From the NCBI RefSeq assembly GCF_000331535.1, contig NZ_AMZN01000003.1:1-64000 (forward strand): a stretch of 64,000 nucleotides of DNA, given 5' to 3'. The stretch is from Fulvivirga imtechensis AK7. Its GTDB lineage: Bacteria > Bacteroidota > Bacteroidia > Cytophagales > Cyclobacteriaceae. Numbering within the stretch: the stretch's first letter is position 1; every line of letters starts with the position of its first letter. A program made the translations under genes and the position numbers. Of this stretch, positions 54,602-62,248 are shown in pieces. A model generated the notes under the pieces. That model was given only the letters and a program-made list of their open reading frames with translations. It did not search any database and was not told where the DNA came from.

Positions 54602-55357
54602 CTACTTCAACGTAACCCTGATTTCCGACTTTTCGTCACCTTCAAGGGCTTTTAGCATATCAAACTTCAGTATAATGGACCTTTCCGATCGTTCTACAAC
54701 TTTATAATGCACCAGGTCCACTTTGTCGATCTTTTTTGGAAAGTTAAGCACAGTGAGCATACTCATGTCCTGCAACATCATGCGAGCCAATGCTGTGGAT
54801 TCGTCATCATTGTCAGGCCTGTCAGTATATGCAACGGTTCTTACATATGAGTTCGGAGTAACTATTAATTCCGTTTTTGTCTTGCCCAGTGGATTTTTCT
54901 GCTCTTCTTCCTGACTCTTATCTTCGATCATTTTCATGAAAGACAGAAACTCTTCACTGTTATCAAAGTCAAATTTTACTCCTGTTTTGATAAAGCCTTC
55001 CTGTCTGCTTCCTTTCATATAAGCAGTGGTTTTGTTGAACAGCGCCATCACTTCCGGGTCGTTGCGCATATCGGGGGTAAGGTCAGACTCGAGGGATATA
55101 ACAGAGTCTATTTTATCAGGAAAATCCTTCCAAACCATCTCCTCAACTTTGGCAGCCATGGCGACACTGTCCATGGTTTCTCCTTCCGGGGCAGTCATTT
55201 GCACAGTCGCCTCCATCATTTGCCGCATCATCGGTATGGTGTTGGCTGAAACATCATAGGTTCCACTCCCATCTTTGTGGAAGGTGATCTCTTCACGTAC
55301 TTCACCACATGAGCATAGTAAGAGCAGACAGGCAAAAATGGATAATGGTAATTTCAT
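54602..55357 (-). CDS. Lipoprotein of unknown function
   Basis: 251 aa from the ATG at 55357; ATGs 12 and 27 bp further upstream are alternatives. The signal MKLPLSIFACLLLLCSCGE has a lipobox with Cys17. The mature protein begins EEITFHKDGSGTYDVSANT, a pattern seen in LppM-like or DUF-type beta lipoproteins, then is alpha/beta with Met-rich helices (MMRQMMEATVQM, MALFNKTTAYMKG) and ends EIRVTLK. No confident family. Divergent from the first RiPP-like precursor gene across ~465 bp. Confidence 0.65.
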   Translation of the reverse strand: MKLPLSIFACLLLLCSCGEVREEITFHKDGSGTYDVSANTIPMMRQMMEATVQMTAPEGETMDSVAMAAKVEEMVWKDFPDKIDSVISLESDLTPDMRNDPEVMALFNKTTAYMKGSRQEGFIKTGVKFDFDNSEEFLSFMKMIEDKSQEEEQKNPLGKTKTELIVTPNSYVRTVAYTDRPDNDDESTALARMMLQDMSMLTVLNFPKKIDKVDLVHYKVVERSERSIILKFDMLKALEGDEKSEIRVTLK

Positions 55358-55743
55358 AGCTGTATTCATTAAATCATATAGCAATATAGATTTATTAAGT
55401 TTTAAAAGCTATAGTCAATTTGGCCTCAGTTGTGAGTATCGTGTAGGAAAATCCCCTCACCACAATCTGTGACTGATCATAACCGTCAAATTAAGCTCCA
55501 CAGTAGGAGGTGCGATCAGTTTTCACCTGGGGATTCGCTTTTGCACTAAATTTAACGGCTGCATCTGCCTTGGTCGAACGTGTGCTTGCTGCTCACAGGC
55601 AGACACGCACCTAATGAGTTGCTTTTTCTCTCCCGGAACTGTCACTTTCACAACTTCTGAAGTCACGCCAACTTGCCCCCTTCGCCTTTCCGGTAGTTAA
55701 AAATAACGGAATCTAAGCATTTTTTTTTATCCATGTTTTCAGT

Positions 55744-55775
55744 GATTTCTGTAGCCTCCGAAAACAATAACTTTG
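55744..55775 (+). promoter_or_regulatory. Candidate Bacteroidota promoter for the RiPP-like locus
   Basis: TAACTTTG at 55768-55775 is an exact match to the Bacteroidota -7 box TAnnTTTG; the -33 side has only a loose ATTTCTG around 55744. It would give a ~45 nt leader before the first precursor ATG. The rest of the 55385-55822 spacer shows nothing distinctive. Confidence 0.45.
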
Positions 55776-55822
55776 ATGTTGGCAGGTAAAAACATGCTGA
55801 TCTGCTTCTAAACTTTTAAGCT

Positions 55823-55954
55823 ATGGAAAATCAACAAATCAAAGAATTTAAAATTGAAGAACTAGAGCAAAGGCTGGAAATGGCCTCATGGGCACAAACA
55901 AAATGTAACCTGGCAGGCCCCGGCTCACCTGAGTGTGAGATGCTGGAAAGATAA
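55823..55954 (+). CDS. RiPP-like precursor peptide 1 (43 aa)
   Basis: 43 aa, too short for ordinary gene callers. The N-terminal part carries KEFKIEELEQRLEM, repeated almost exactly in the second peptide (KEFKVEELEQRLEM), so it looks like a leader. The rest, ASWAQTKCNLAGPGSPECEM, is different in sequence and length and has two Cys, as a core peptide would. It begins 45 nt after a TAnnTTTG box. A MITE-like element starts 2 bp after its stop. Downstream lie a second precursor, then the enzyme genes. Role as a modified peptide is inferred. Confidence 0.7.
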   Translation: MENQQIKEFKIEELEQRLEMASWAQTKCNLAGPGSPECEMLER

Positions 55955-55956
55955 TC

Positions 55957-56111
55957 TAATTAGTGTCTCTAAGAAAACGCCAATGTCTGCGTTACGCTCG
56001 CCCCAAAAATGCTCACGTACCTCAGTACGCTCCACTTTTTGGCACTTTGTCCCGCCCTTTGGCGGAAATGTTTTCTTAAAGCCATTAGAGTTTTCTTACA
56101 AACACTAATTA
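55957..56111. mobile_element. MITE-like element between the two precursor genes (copy 2)
   Basis: The left end TAATTAGTGTCTCTAAGAAAAC and the right end, reverse-complemented, match at 20 of 22 positions (imperfect terminal repeats). The interior matches the copy at 33264-33396 apart from a ~22 bp extra segment (TTTGTCCCGCCCTTTGGCGG). No ORF. It separates the two precursor genes and abuts precursor 1. Confidence 0.8.
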
Positions 56112-56166
56112 AAGGCGGATTCCGAAAAGCCTTAAAAGAGTAGGAGAAATTATTAAATGATCAAAT

Positions 56167-56295
56167 ATGAAAAAGCAAAACAACGACAAAAAGGAATTTA
56201 AAGTTGAGGAATTAGAGCAAAGACTGGAAATGGGAAGATGGGCTGTAGGTGGAGAATGCGAAAGCGGAGGAATCTGCTATATCCAAGAATTCTAA
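56167..56295 (+). CDS. RiPP-like precursor peptide 2 (42 aa)
   Basis: 42 aa: a basic start, then the leader-like KEFKVEELEQRLEM shared with peptide 1, then GRWAVGGECESGGICYIQEF, with two Cys and several Gly. The two peptides also share W-A three residues after the leader. The start is the ATG at 56167; an out-of-frame ATG at 56156 closes quickly. A hairpin follows 14 bp after the stop, and the enzyme genes begin about 155 bp downstream, the order precursor-attenuator-enzymes common in RiPP operons. Confidence 0.72.
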   Translation: MKKQNNDKKEFKVEELEQRLEMGRWAVGGECESGGICYIQEF

Positions 56296-56309
56296 GTCTA
56301 TTATTCGGG

Positions 56310-56337
56310 TCCCGGCATTCTACCTTGCCGGGATTTT
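56310..56337 (+). terminator. Attenuator hairpin between precursor 2 and enzymes
   Basis: TCCCGGCA (56310-56317) pairs with TGCCGGGA (56326-56333), an 8 bp stem with loop TTCTACCT, followed by TTTTG. Such a partial terminator would keep the precursors at higher expression than the enzymes. Confidence 0.7.
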
Positions 56338-56449
56338 GTATCAATACCCTGCTGTGGTTTTCTTTTAGAACAGGTATCATTTATACCGCGGAATGCCCTG
56401 CATCAGAAGCTGTTGCGGATATAAAAATACTGAAACCAACTCCCAATCC

Positions 56450-58423
56450 ATGTTAAGTACTAAAATATTCACCAGAAATCATCTTAAGCTTAAAGAAGAT
56501 TTTGTCCGTCTACTAAAAGACTATGTCGAAAAGGAGGAATTTCCGAAACAAATTGCCGGAGGTATTCTTGACATGGCCTTCATTGATGAAAACCCTGTTT
56601 ATTATACATATTATCCCTACCTGTTTAGCGAGCAGTTTAATATTCATGATAAGCAAACGTTGGACCTATTATCTCTTGCAGGCTTTTTGTACTTTAAGTC
56701 CATAGTCAATATAGACGTCATATTTGATAGTCAGGAAGCACAAAGTCCATTTCAAAACTACATTTTGGCCAATATATGTCAGGAGGAGACGGTAAAATTG
56801 CTCTCCGAATTGTTTGATTCTAATCATCCATTTTGGAAAGCCTGGAACAAGCGGAAGTTTGAATATGTAAAAGCCTACCAGATTGACCAGGAGTCGCATA
56901 ACATACGAACCTACGAGGAGTTTGAAACCCTGGCCGACTTTAAATGTGCTTTTGGAAAAATAGCCATCGACAGCCTCTTCTTTTTGTCCGGGTGCCAAAA
57001 CAAAGCATCATACGAAAAGGTACTGAACTCACATAAATGCTTTTATGCTGCCTTTCAGATATTAGATGATATAGCTGATTTCAAAGAAGATATGGAAAAT
57101 GGTCAATTCAATATTGTGGGCTTTGAGCTTAGAAAACAGCTAACAGAAACTGAGATAAAGGAGAGCACAATAAGAGACTTAAAGACAAAATTATACTTAA
57201 ATGGAACCATCCGGAAGCTACAAGATCAGGCACTGTCATATATTGAGCAGGCCGAGAAATCTGTAGATATGCTGAATGCTGAACAGTGGAAGTTTGAAAT
57301 GCAAAAGATGCGAAATACCATCATTTCAGACCAACTAAACCTGGATGGTTTTATAAAAGTCTTTGATACAAAGAATAACCTTTCCGGTGTCAAACGTTCT
57401 TCGGTTTCACCAAATGAGCAGATAAATTCAGCGCTGAAGTTTATCATCAATGCTCAAAATAAGGATGGGAGCTGGAACGATCATTTTAATGAAGCAGGGG
57501 TTAGTGATACATGGGCTACAGCGTTCATACTATCAGCATTTCCGAAAGAATATTATGAAGTGTACAGAAGCCATCTTGACAGGGCATCGAATTTTCTGCT
57601 GCAAGCGATGAGCAATAACAACCTGTGGGGCTACAACAGCCGCTGGGTTGCTGATGCTGATTCCACTACATTTGCAATGCTATCTCAACTTTGCTTAGGG
57701 AATGGAGTTGCTGAAAACAGCTTGCATCAATGGTTGGAATTTCAAAATTCCGATGGAGGCTTCAGAACTTATTTGAACAAAGAGATTATTCTGGCTTCCT
57801 TAAATAATGATGCAATGAATGATGTTGAAGGTTGGCTAAGGTCACATTTCTGTGTCAGTGCTACGGCTTATTATTATCTATGCCGGGCCGGCATTTTCAA
57901 TGATCACTTTTTCAGGCTAAAAGACTATTTATCTGATAACCTTAAGCATGCAGAGCACCACCACTCATATTGGTGGACAGATTTTATTTATACGTTATCA
58001 TTTCTGATCAAAGGGGCCACATTGATCAATGACGATGAGGTCCTGAAGCTGTGCAATCCGATTTTGGATCGATATGTTAAAACCGGACTAACAGGCAAGT
58101 CGGCATCCAACTACTTTTACATGGGAGTATTGTTGGACTGCGTCTTTGATTCAAAAATTGAAAAGGATGAATGGAAAGAGCCCATTCAAAAATTGGCGTC
58201 CACACTTTTGGAAAACCAAATGGAAGATGGATCATGGCCTGGTAATTATTCCCTGAGGATACCACATCCCGGAATTAAATTTCCTCAAGATCCATCACAT
58301 AGATGGATGAAGTCTGATCGCGGAACCAATATTGTTGTTGAGGATTTTCATCGGTTATTCACCTCCGTTGTTTGTACGGCATCATTAGTTAAACATGAAG
58401 GGGCAAGTAGCAATGTTAGGTGA
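56450..58423 (+). CDS. Isoprenyl-synthase-like / terpene-cyclase-like fusion protein
   Basis: 657 aa from the ATG at 56450; an earlier ATG at 56393 adds 19 odd, Cys-rich residues. The N-terminal ~310 residues resemble class I isoprenyl diphosphate synthases: NIDVIFD (87-93) stands in place of the first DDxxD, and FQILDDIADFKED (202-214) is a good second Asp-rich motif. The C-terminal ~340 residues form a squalene-cyclase/prenyltransferase-like alpha barrel with QW-type repeats: QNKDGSW (336-342), QNSDGGF (432-438), QMEDGSW (590-596). DADSTT (402-407) sits where class II cyclases have DxDD. Its stop overlaps the next gene by 29 bp. Probable maturation enzyme; reaction unknown. Confidence 0.75.
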   Translation: MLSTKIFTRNHLKLKEDFVRLLKDYVEKEEFPKQIAGGILDMAFIDENPVYYTYYPYLFSEQFNIHDKQTLDLLSLAGFLYFKSIVNIDVIFDSQEAQSPFQNYILANICQEETVKLLSELFDSNHPFWKAWNKRKFEYVKAYQIDQESHNIRTYEEFETLADFKCAFGKIAIDSLFFLSGCQNKASYEKVLNSHKCFYAAFQILDDIADFKEDMENGQFNIVGFELRKQLTETEIKESTIRDLKTKLYLNGTIRKLQDQALSYIEQAEKSVDMLNAEQWKFEMQKMRNTIISDQLNLDGFIKVFDTKNNLSGVKRSSVSPNEQINSALKFIINAQNKDGSWNDHFNEAGVSDTWATAFILSAFPKEYYEVYRSHLDRASNFLLQAMSNNNLWGYNSRWVADADSTTFAMLSQLCLGNGVAENSLHQWLEFQNSDGGFRTYLNKEIILASLNNDAMNDVEGWLRSHFCVSATAYYYLCRAGIFNDHFFRLKDYLSDNLKHAEHHHSYWWTDFIYTLSFLIKGATLINDDEVLKLCNPILDRYVKTGLTGKSASNYFYMGVLLDCVFDSKIEKDEWKEPIQKLASTLLENQMEDGSWPGNYSLRIPHPGIKFPQDPSHRWMKSDRGTNIVVEDFHRLFTSVVCTASLVKHEGASSNVR

Positions 58424-60479
58424 AATCCCTGTCAAATCGCCTTACCTGAGTATTACTCCATTCGATAACGGCGGTTATATAGTAGAACATAAAGCCTTAA
58501 ATCATAGGATAAGTATTAATAAGCAGACATATAATCTGTTGAATTTGGTGGATGGCAAAAGTACGATTGCGGATATTTCCACTCGCTATTCAAAGAACTA
58601 TGATACAGAAGTAGAGCCCGAAAACGTATATGATATCCTGTACCAAAAACTTGGCAAATATCATATTATCGAAAACGAGCAGTTTGAATATAAAATAAAA
58701 GGAAAGCCTGCCTACCTTAAGCTAAGTTTTGAACTGCTGAGAAAGGAATGGATTGACCCCATTACGAACCTGTTAGCCCCATTGTTCTCAAAAAATTTGT
58801 TTTACTATATTTTTTTAAGTGCTCTTATATTCATTTCAATAGTGGGAATTGCATATTACGACACCATTGAAACGGTAATAGGTACATTGAGTATTAGCCA
58901 GTGGATTCCTTATGTAGTTATTTCGGCGCTAACGGTTTTTTTTCATGAATTTGGACATGCGGCCGCCTGCAAGCGGTTCGGTGCAGAACACGGAAGCATT
59001 GGATTCGGTTTTTACCTTTTTTCTCCGGTGATGTATGCCGATGTCTCTGCTATTTGGAAGTTGAAGAAAGGGGAAAGAATAATAGTTAACCTGGCTGGAA
59101 TATACATGCAGGTGATCACTGCATTCATTTTTGCCGTATTATACCTTAGTACCCATCGGATTGACTTCCTGGTTCTTATGTATCTTCTTGGATTGTACAG
59201 CCTGTTGATCAATCTCAACCCTTTCTTCAGAACGGATGGATATTGGGTGCTTTCCGATCTTACCGGTATAGCCAATCTTAGAAGTAATTCTAACCTGTCA
59301 TTTAAAAGGCTGCTGGAAAAACTACTTAAAGGGACAGCATATCAGTTGTCATTAAAGGGGCTGTTATTGGCCTTGTACGCAGCGATAAGTATGTCAATCA
59401 TAGTTGTCTTTCTTGGAGCCATTTTGATCTACTCACCAAATTCCATCCTTAATTTTCCTTTGGATGCATTTTACTTCATTAAGTATAATATATTAACACA
59501 ACAGGATTTTGATCTCCTAAAGCTGCAAACCCTCTTACTCCCATTCCTGTTTTATGTGCTGCTGATACGGCTGGCCGTAAGTACTATAAAAAGAACTATT
59601 CCTCCGATACAAAAAGACCGGAAGAGGGAATTGCTGAGCCTTGCCGCCAGTATGCTCCTGGCTACAGTCTATTTATTGTCTGCAGCGGGAAAAGCGCTGA
59701 GTTTTGAATCATTTACCAGAAAAATAGCGCTGTACCAACTGCCCTTTGAATTCATACCCTATTTAATTCTTATCACCGAATTTGCATTGGCCGTTGGCTT
59801 TATGCTGTTGCTGAAACGGAAGTGGATTGCGCGAGTGTCTGTTGTTTTCATAGCCCTCATGTCTGTAGCTTATACCATTGGTTATTTTTTCCTGGGGATA
59901 GAAACTTGTAGCTGTTTTGGTGCTTTTGATGTTCTCAATTCAGATAACTACTATCTATCGTTTGCTAAGAATTTAATACTGGTTGTGTTATCAGTTTACG
60001 TTATGCGCCATGCCTACATAAAACTGCAACTGGTAAAAGAACTGGCGCTCTCTGTGGTGGTGGTAATTTCTTTGTCATATCTGGTTTATAGAATCAACGG
60101 ACAACATGTACGCAATTTTGCACTACAAAACGAAGGAAAGGCCATAACTGAGTTGCCGGTTGCCGATCACAGCGCATTGGCCGGTTATGACTATTTATTT
60201 CTTTTTTCACCATCCTGTCCGCACTGTGAAGAGGCCATTCCTCGTATGAATGAGTTGCAAAAAAAGGGACCGGCCAAGGTGCTGGGAGTTACCATTACAG
60301 GAATGACGAATGATCTCAGCAGGTTAAAAGCAAAAAATCCTATTGACTTTGCAACACTCGAAATAGCTCAGGATGAATTTTTAAGACTAACCAAAACAGT
60401 ACCTAAAGTTTTCGCCATAGAACAGGATACGGTGATGAGGGTGTATGGGATTGATGATTTAATAAAGGATAGTTATTAA
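58395..60479 (+). CDS. PqqD-M50 protease-MauE-thioredoxin fusion protein
   Basis: 694 aa. Domains in order: PqqD-like peptide-recognition (about 15-95: HRISINKQTYNLLNLVDGKSTIADI); integral-membrane M50 metalloprotease (about 120-400) with HEFGH at 184-188 and NLNPFFRTDGYW, D281 as third zinc ligand; MauE/DoxX-type redox membrane domain (about 412-545) with GKALSFESFTRK and the CSCFG motif at 505-509; thioredoxin-like domain (about 575-690) with CPHC at 608-611 and cis-Pro P670. Probably recognises, cleaves and oxidises or reduces the two-Cys peptides at the membrane. Start could be codon 7. Confidence 0.8.
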   Translation: MKGQVAMLGEIPVKSPYLSITPFDNGGYIVEHKALNHRISINKQTYNLLNLVDGKSTIADISTRYSKNYDTEVEPENVYDILYQKLGKYHIIENEQFEYKIKGKPAYLKLSFELLRKEWIDPITNLLAPLFSKNLFYYIFLSALIFISIVGIAYYDTIETVIGTLSISQWIPYVVISALTVFFHEFGHAAACKRFGAEHGSIGFGFYLFSPVMYADVSAIWKLKKGERIIVNLAGIYMQVITAFIFAVLYLSTHRIDFLVLMYLLGLYSLLINLNPFFRTDGYWVLSDLTGIANLRSNSNLSFKRLLEKLLKGTAYQLSLKGLLLALYAAISMSIIVVFLGAILIYSPNSILNFPLDAFYFIKYNILTQQDFDLLKLQTLLLPFLFYVLLIRLAVSTIKRTIPPIQKDRKRELLSLAASMLLATVYLLSAAGKALSFESFTRKIALYQLPFEFIPYLILITEFALAVGFMLLLKRKWIARVSVVFIALMSVAYTIGYFFLGIETCSCFGAFDVLNSDNYYLSFAKNLILVVLSVYVMRHAYIKLQLVKELALSVVVVISLSYLVYRINGQHVRNFALQNEGKAITELPVADHSALAGYDYLFLFSPSCPHCEEAIPRMNELQKKGPAKVLGVTITGMTNDLSRLKAKNPIDFATLEIAQDEFLRLTKTVPKVFAIEQDTVMRVYGIDDLIKDSY

Positions 60480-60899
60480 CTGATCCGAGCATAAATCCGC
60501 CTGCATGGTGTATCTCATGCTCTCAGGCACCTCCTTCATGCTGTTAAACCATGGCCTGTGTGCTCATAGGCCATCATCGCGAATTACTTGCGATACTTTT
60601 TGCCAACAACTATGCGCGGTGTTAAAAGGAGAGTTATCAACGTGAAATGGGTCTGTTTTCGGGGTTGGTCTGCGGGGACACAGACCATGGAGGGAGCTCC
60701 GGAAGCGTGCATTCAATATCATCTCGTTTATTCCATATAATCTATTTTATATTTTTATCTTAGGCTTTACTATTTTTAAAATAAGTCTGTTTTTGCAAAT
60801 CTGAACTGCTAAAACTTCTGGTATTCACAAAGCTTATGCTGCCAGGCTTCGTAGTTTAAAAGTATATTACCAGGCCAGGTGGACACAAAACATTGTACA
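60480..60899. other. 420 bp spacer
   Basis: Contains a hairpin (ATGGCCT 60551-60557 with AGGCCAT 60568-60574) without a clear T-run, possibly a weak terminator for the enzyme operon. No gene recognised. Confidence 0.35.
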
Positions 60900-62174
60900 A
60901 TGAAGGCATACAAAGACAAAAAAGAAACTTCTCCCAGCCACTCCAGAGCAATAAGTGCCGGAATTAGACAAATCAAAAATGGCCACTGTACAATACCCAC
61001 GGGACCCGAAGTCGCACAAATGAAGAAGCTGCAGGAACTCGCCGAACACAGCAGTGAAGTGCGGCAGTTGAAAGCCGCCCGGAAATTAGCAGACGACTAC
61101 TCCGAATCTATGGAACTTGCACAATTAACAAAAATAGCTAACCTTCATCCAACAAAACATCGGGCATCAACAGTCGGCAACAGCCAAAGCGCAGCCACCG
61201 TACAGCTTTTCAAGGATAAAAAGAGTGGCCAGACATCACCAATTATTTGGAACAACATAAGGGAAATTGACCTGATGAATATCTACAACATGGTGATTAG
61301 TGGGAATTATGAATTTGAAGATAAGGAGGAGCTGGAGTTTTATAAAAAGATGGATGAGTTGGGCATGAGTTTTGACAAAAAAGATGATGACAAGTTCTCA
61401 GAATTTGACGGGAACCAGTTGGATCCTAACCAGCAAGAGCTGTTCGACTATATGAACGAAACACTTTCTAATAAGGTAAACCAGCGTGATGGCAAGAAAC
61501 TTCCAGGACGCACTGTACAAGGAGATATGCTTGAATGGACTACCTCAACCTTTACAAACGACATTGACATCAATGAGGTTAACGCCAATGAATATGCTAT
61601 GAATATGGCCGGAATTGACCATCTTCAGGATAACCACAAATTTTCATTTATACAGGATAAGCTTCACCTCTCTCCTCATACGGCTAATACCGACACCTAC
61701 CGCAAGCACTATGAAAATCGCCACAAAATGTCTGCAAAACTATTGGCAGAAATAGACAAAAATGGTCTTAAGGCACAAAAGATCATGAGCATGTTTCAAG
61801 ATGCTATAAGTAACAATGCATGGCTACACAAAGACTATCTTCAGAAATTGGTCAACATCGTTGATAACCATCGGGAAGAGTATAAAAAGGCGCTCAATAG
61901 TTTTACCACAAATACCTTACCCAGCCTTGTTGACGATGATAATTTGATCCGGGAGCTAGGGGATAGAATTGCTTTTACCGTGCCCTCTGACATTTGGGAA
62001 GCACTTTATCAGCTTTACGAAAAAGGAGTGGTCCCAAAGGAGGAAATGTACTCTTACATCCGCCTCGACATGAGTACATCAGATTTTATTAAAGTGTTTG
62101 ATTTGCTCAGTGATTACGCCAACCCATACAATGAACAAAGGACGAAAGATGAAGATGAAGACTGGAGCGAGTAA
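60900..62174 (+). CDS. eCIS-cargo-like protein without DUF4157
   Basis: 424 aa from the ATG at 60900; a GTG 21 bp upstream is possible. The N-terminal ~75 residues (KKLQELAEHSSEVRQLKAARKLADDYSE.MELAQL) resemble the linker of the two DUF4157 proteins (RKLQ.LANNS.QVKQ.AQLQ), so it may be directed to the same export machinery. The remaining ~350 residues are acidic and helical (DKKDDDKFSEFDGNQLDPNQQELFDYMNETL, WLHKDYLQKLVNIVDNHREEYKKAL) with no known domain. A cargo or effector of unknown activity is inferred. Confidence 0.6.
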   Translation: MKAYKDKKETSPSHSRAISAGIRQIKNGHCTIPTGPEVAQMKKLQELAEHSSEVRQLKAARKLADDYSESMELAQLTKIANLHPTKHRASTVGNSQSAATVQLFKDKKSGQTSPIIWNNIREIDLMNIYNMVISGNYEFEDKEELEFYKKMDELGMSFDKKDDDKFSEFDGNQLDPNQQELFDYMNETLSNKVNQRDGKKLPGRTVQGDMLEWTTSTFTNDIDINEVNANEYAMNMAGIDHLQDNHKFSFIQDKLHLSPHTANTDTYRKHYENRHKMSAKLLAEIDKNGLKAQKIMSMFQDAISNNAWLHKDYLQKLVNIVDNHREEYKKALNSFTTNTLPSLVDDDNLIRELGDRIAFTVPSDIWEALYQLYEKGVVPKEEMYSYIRLDMSTSDFIKVFDLLSDYANPYNEQRTKDEDEDWSE

Positions 62175-62248
62175 TTACCACTGAAATGATTTAACTTCCC
62201 TTTTTTCGGGAATAATTGTATAATACCGCCAAACCAATAATTATAACA

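Noticed and set aside
56238-56456. 72 aa frame between precursor 2 and the cyclase-like gene
   Set aside because: Overlaps the second precursor out of frame and crosses the attenuator; composition is not protein-like.
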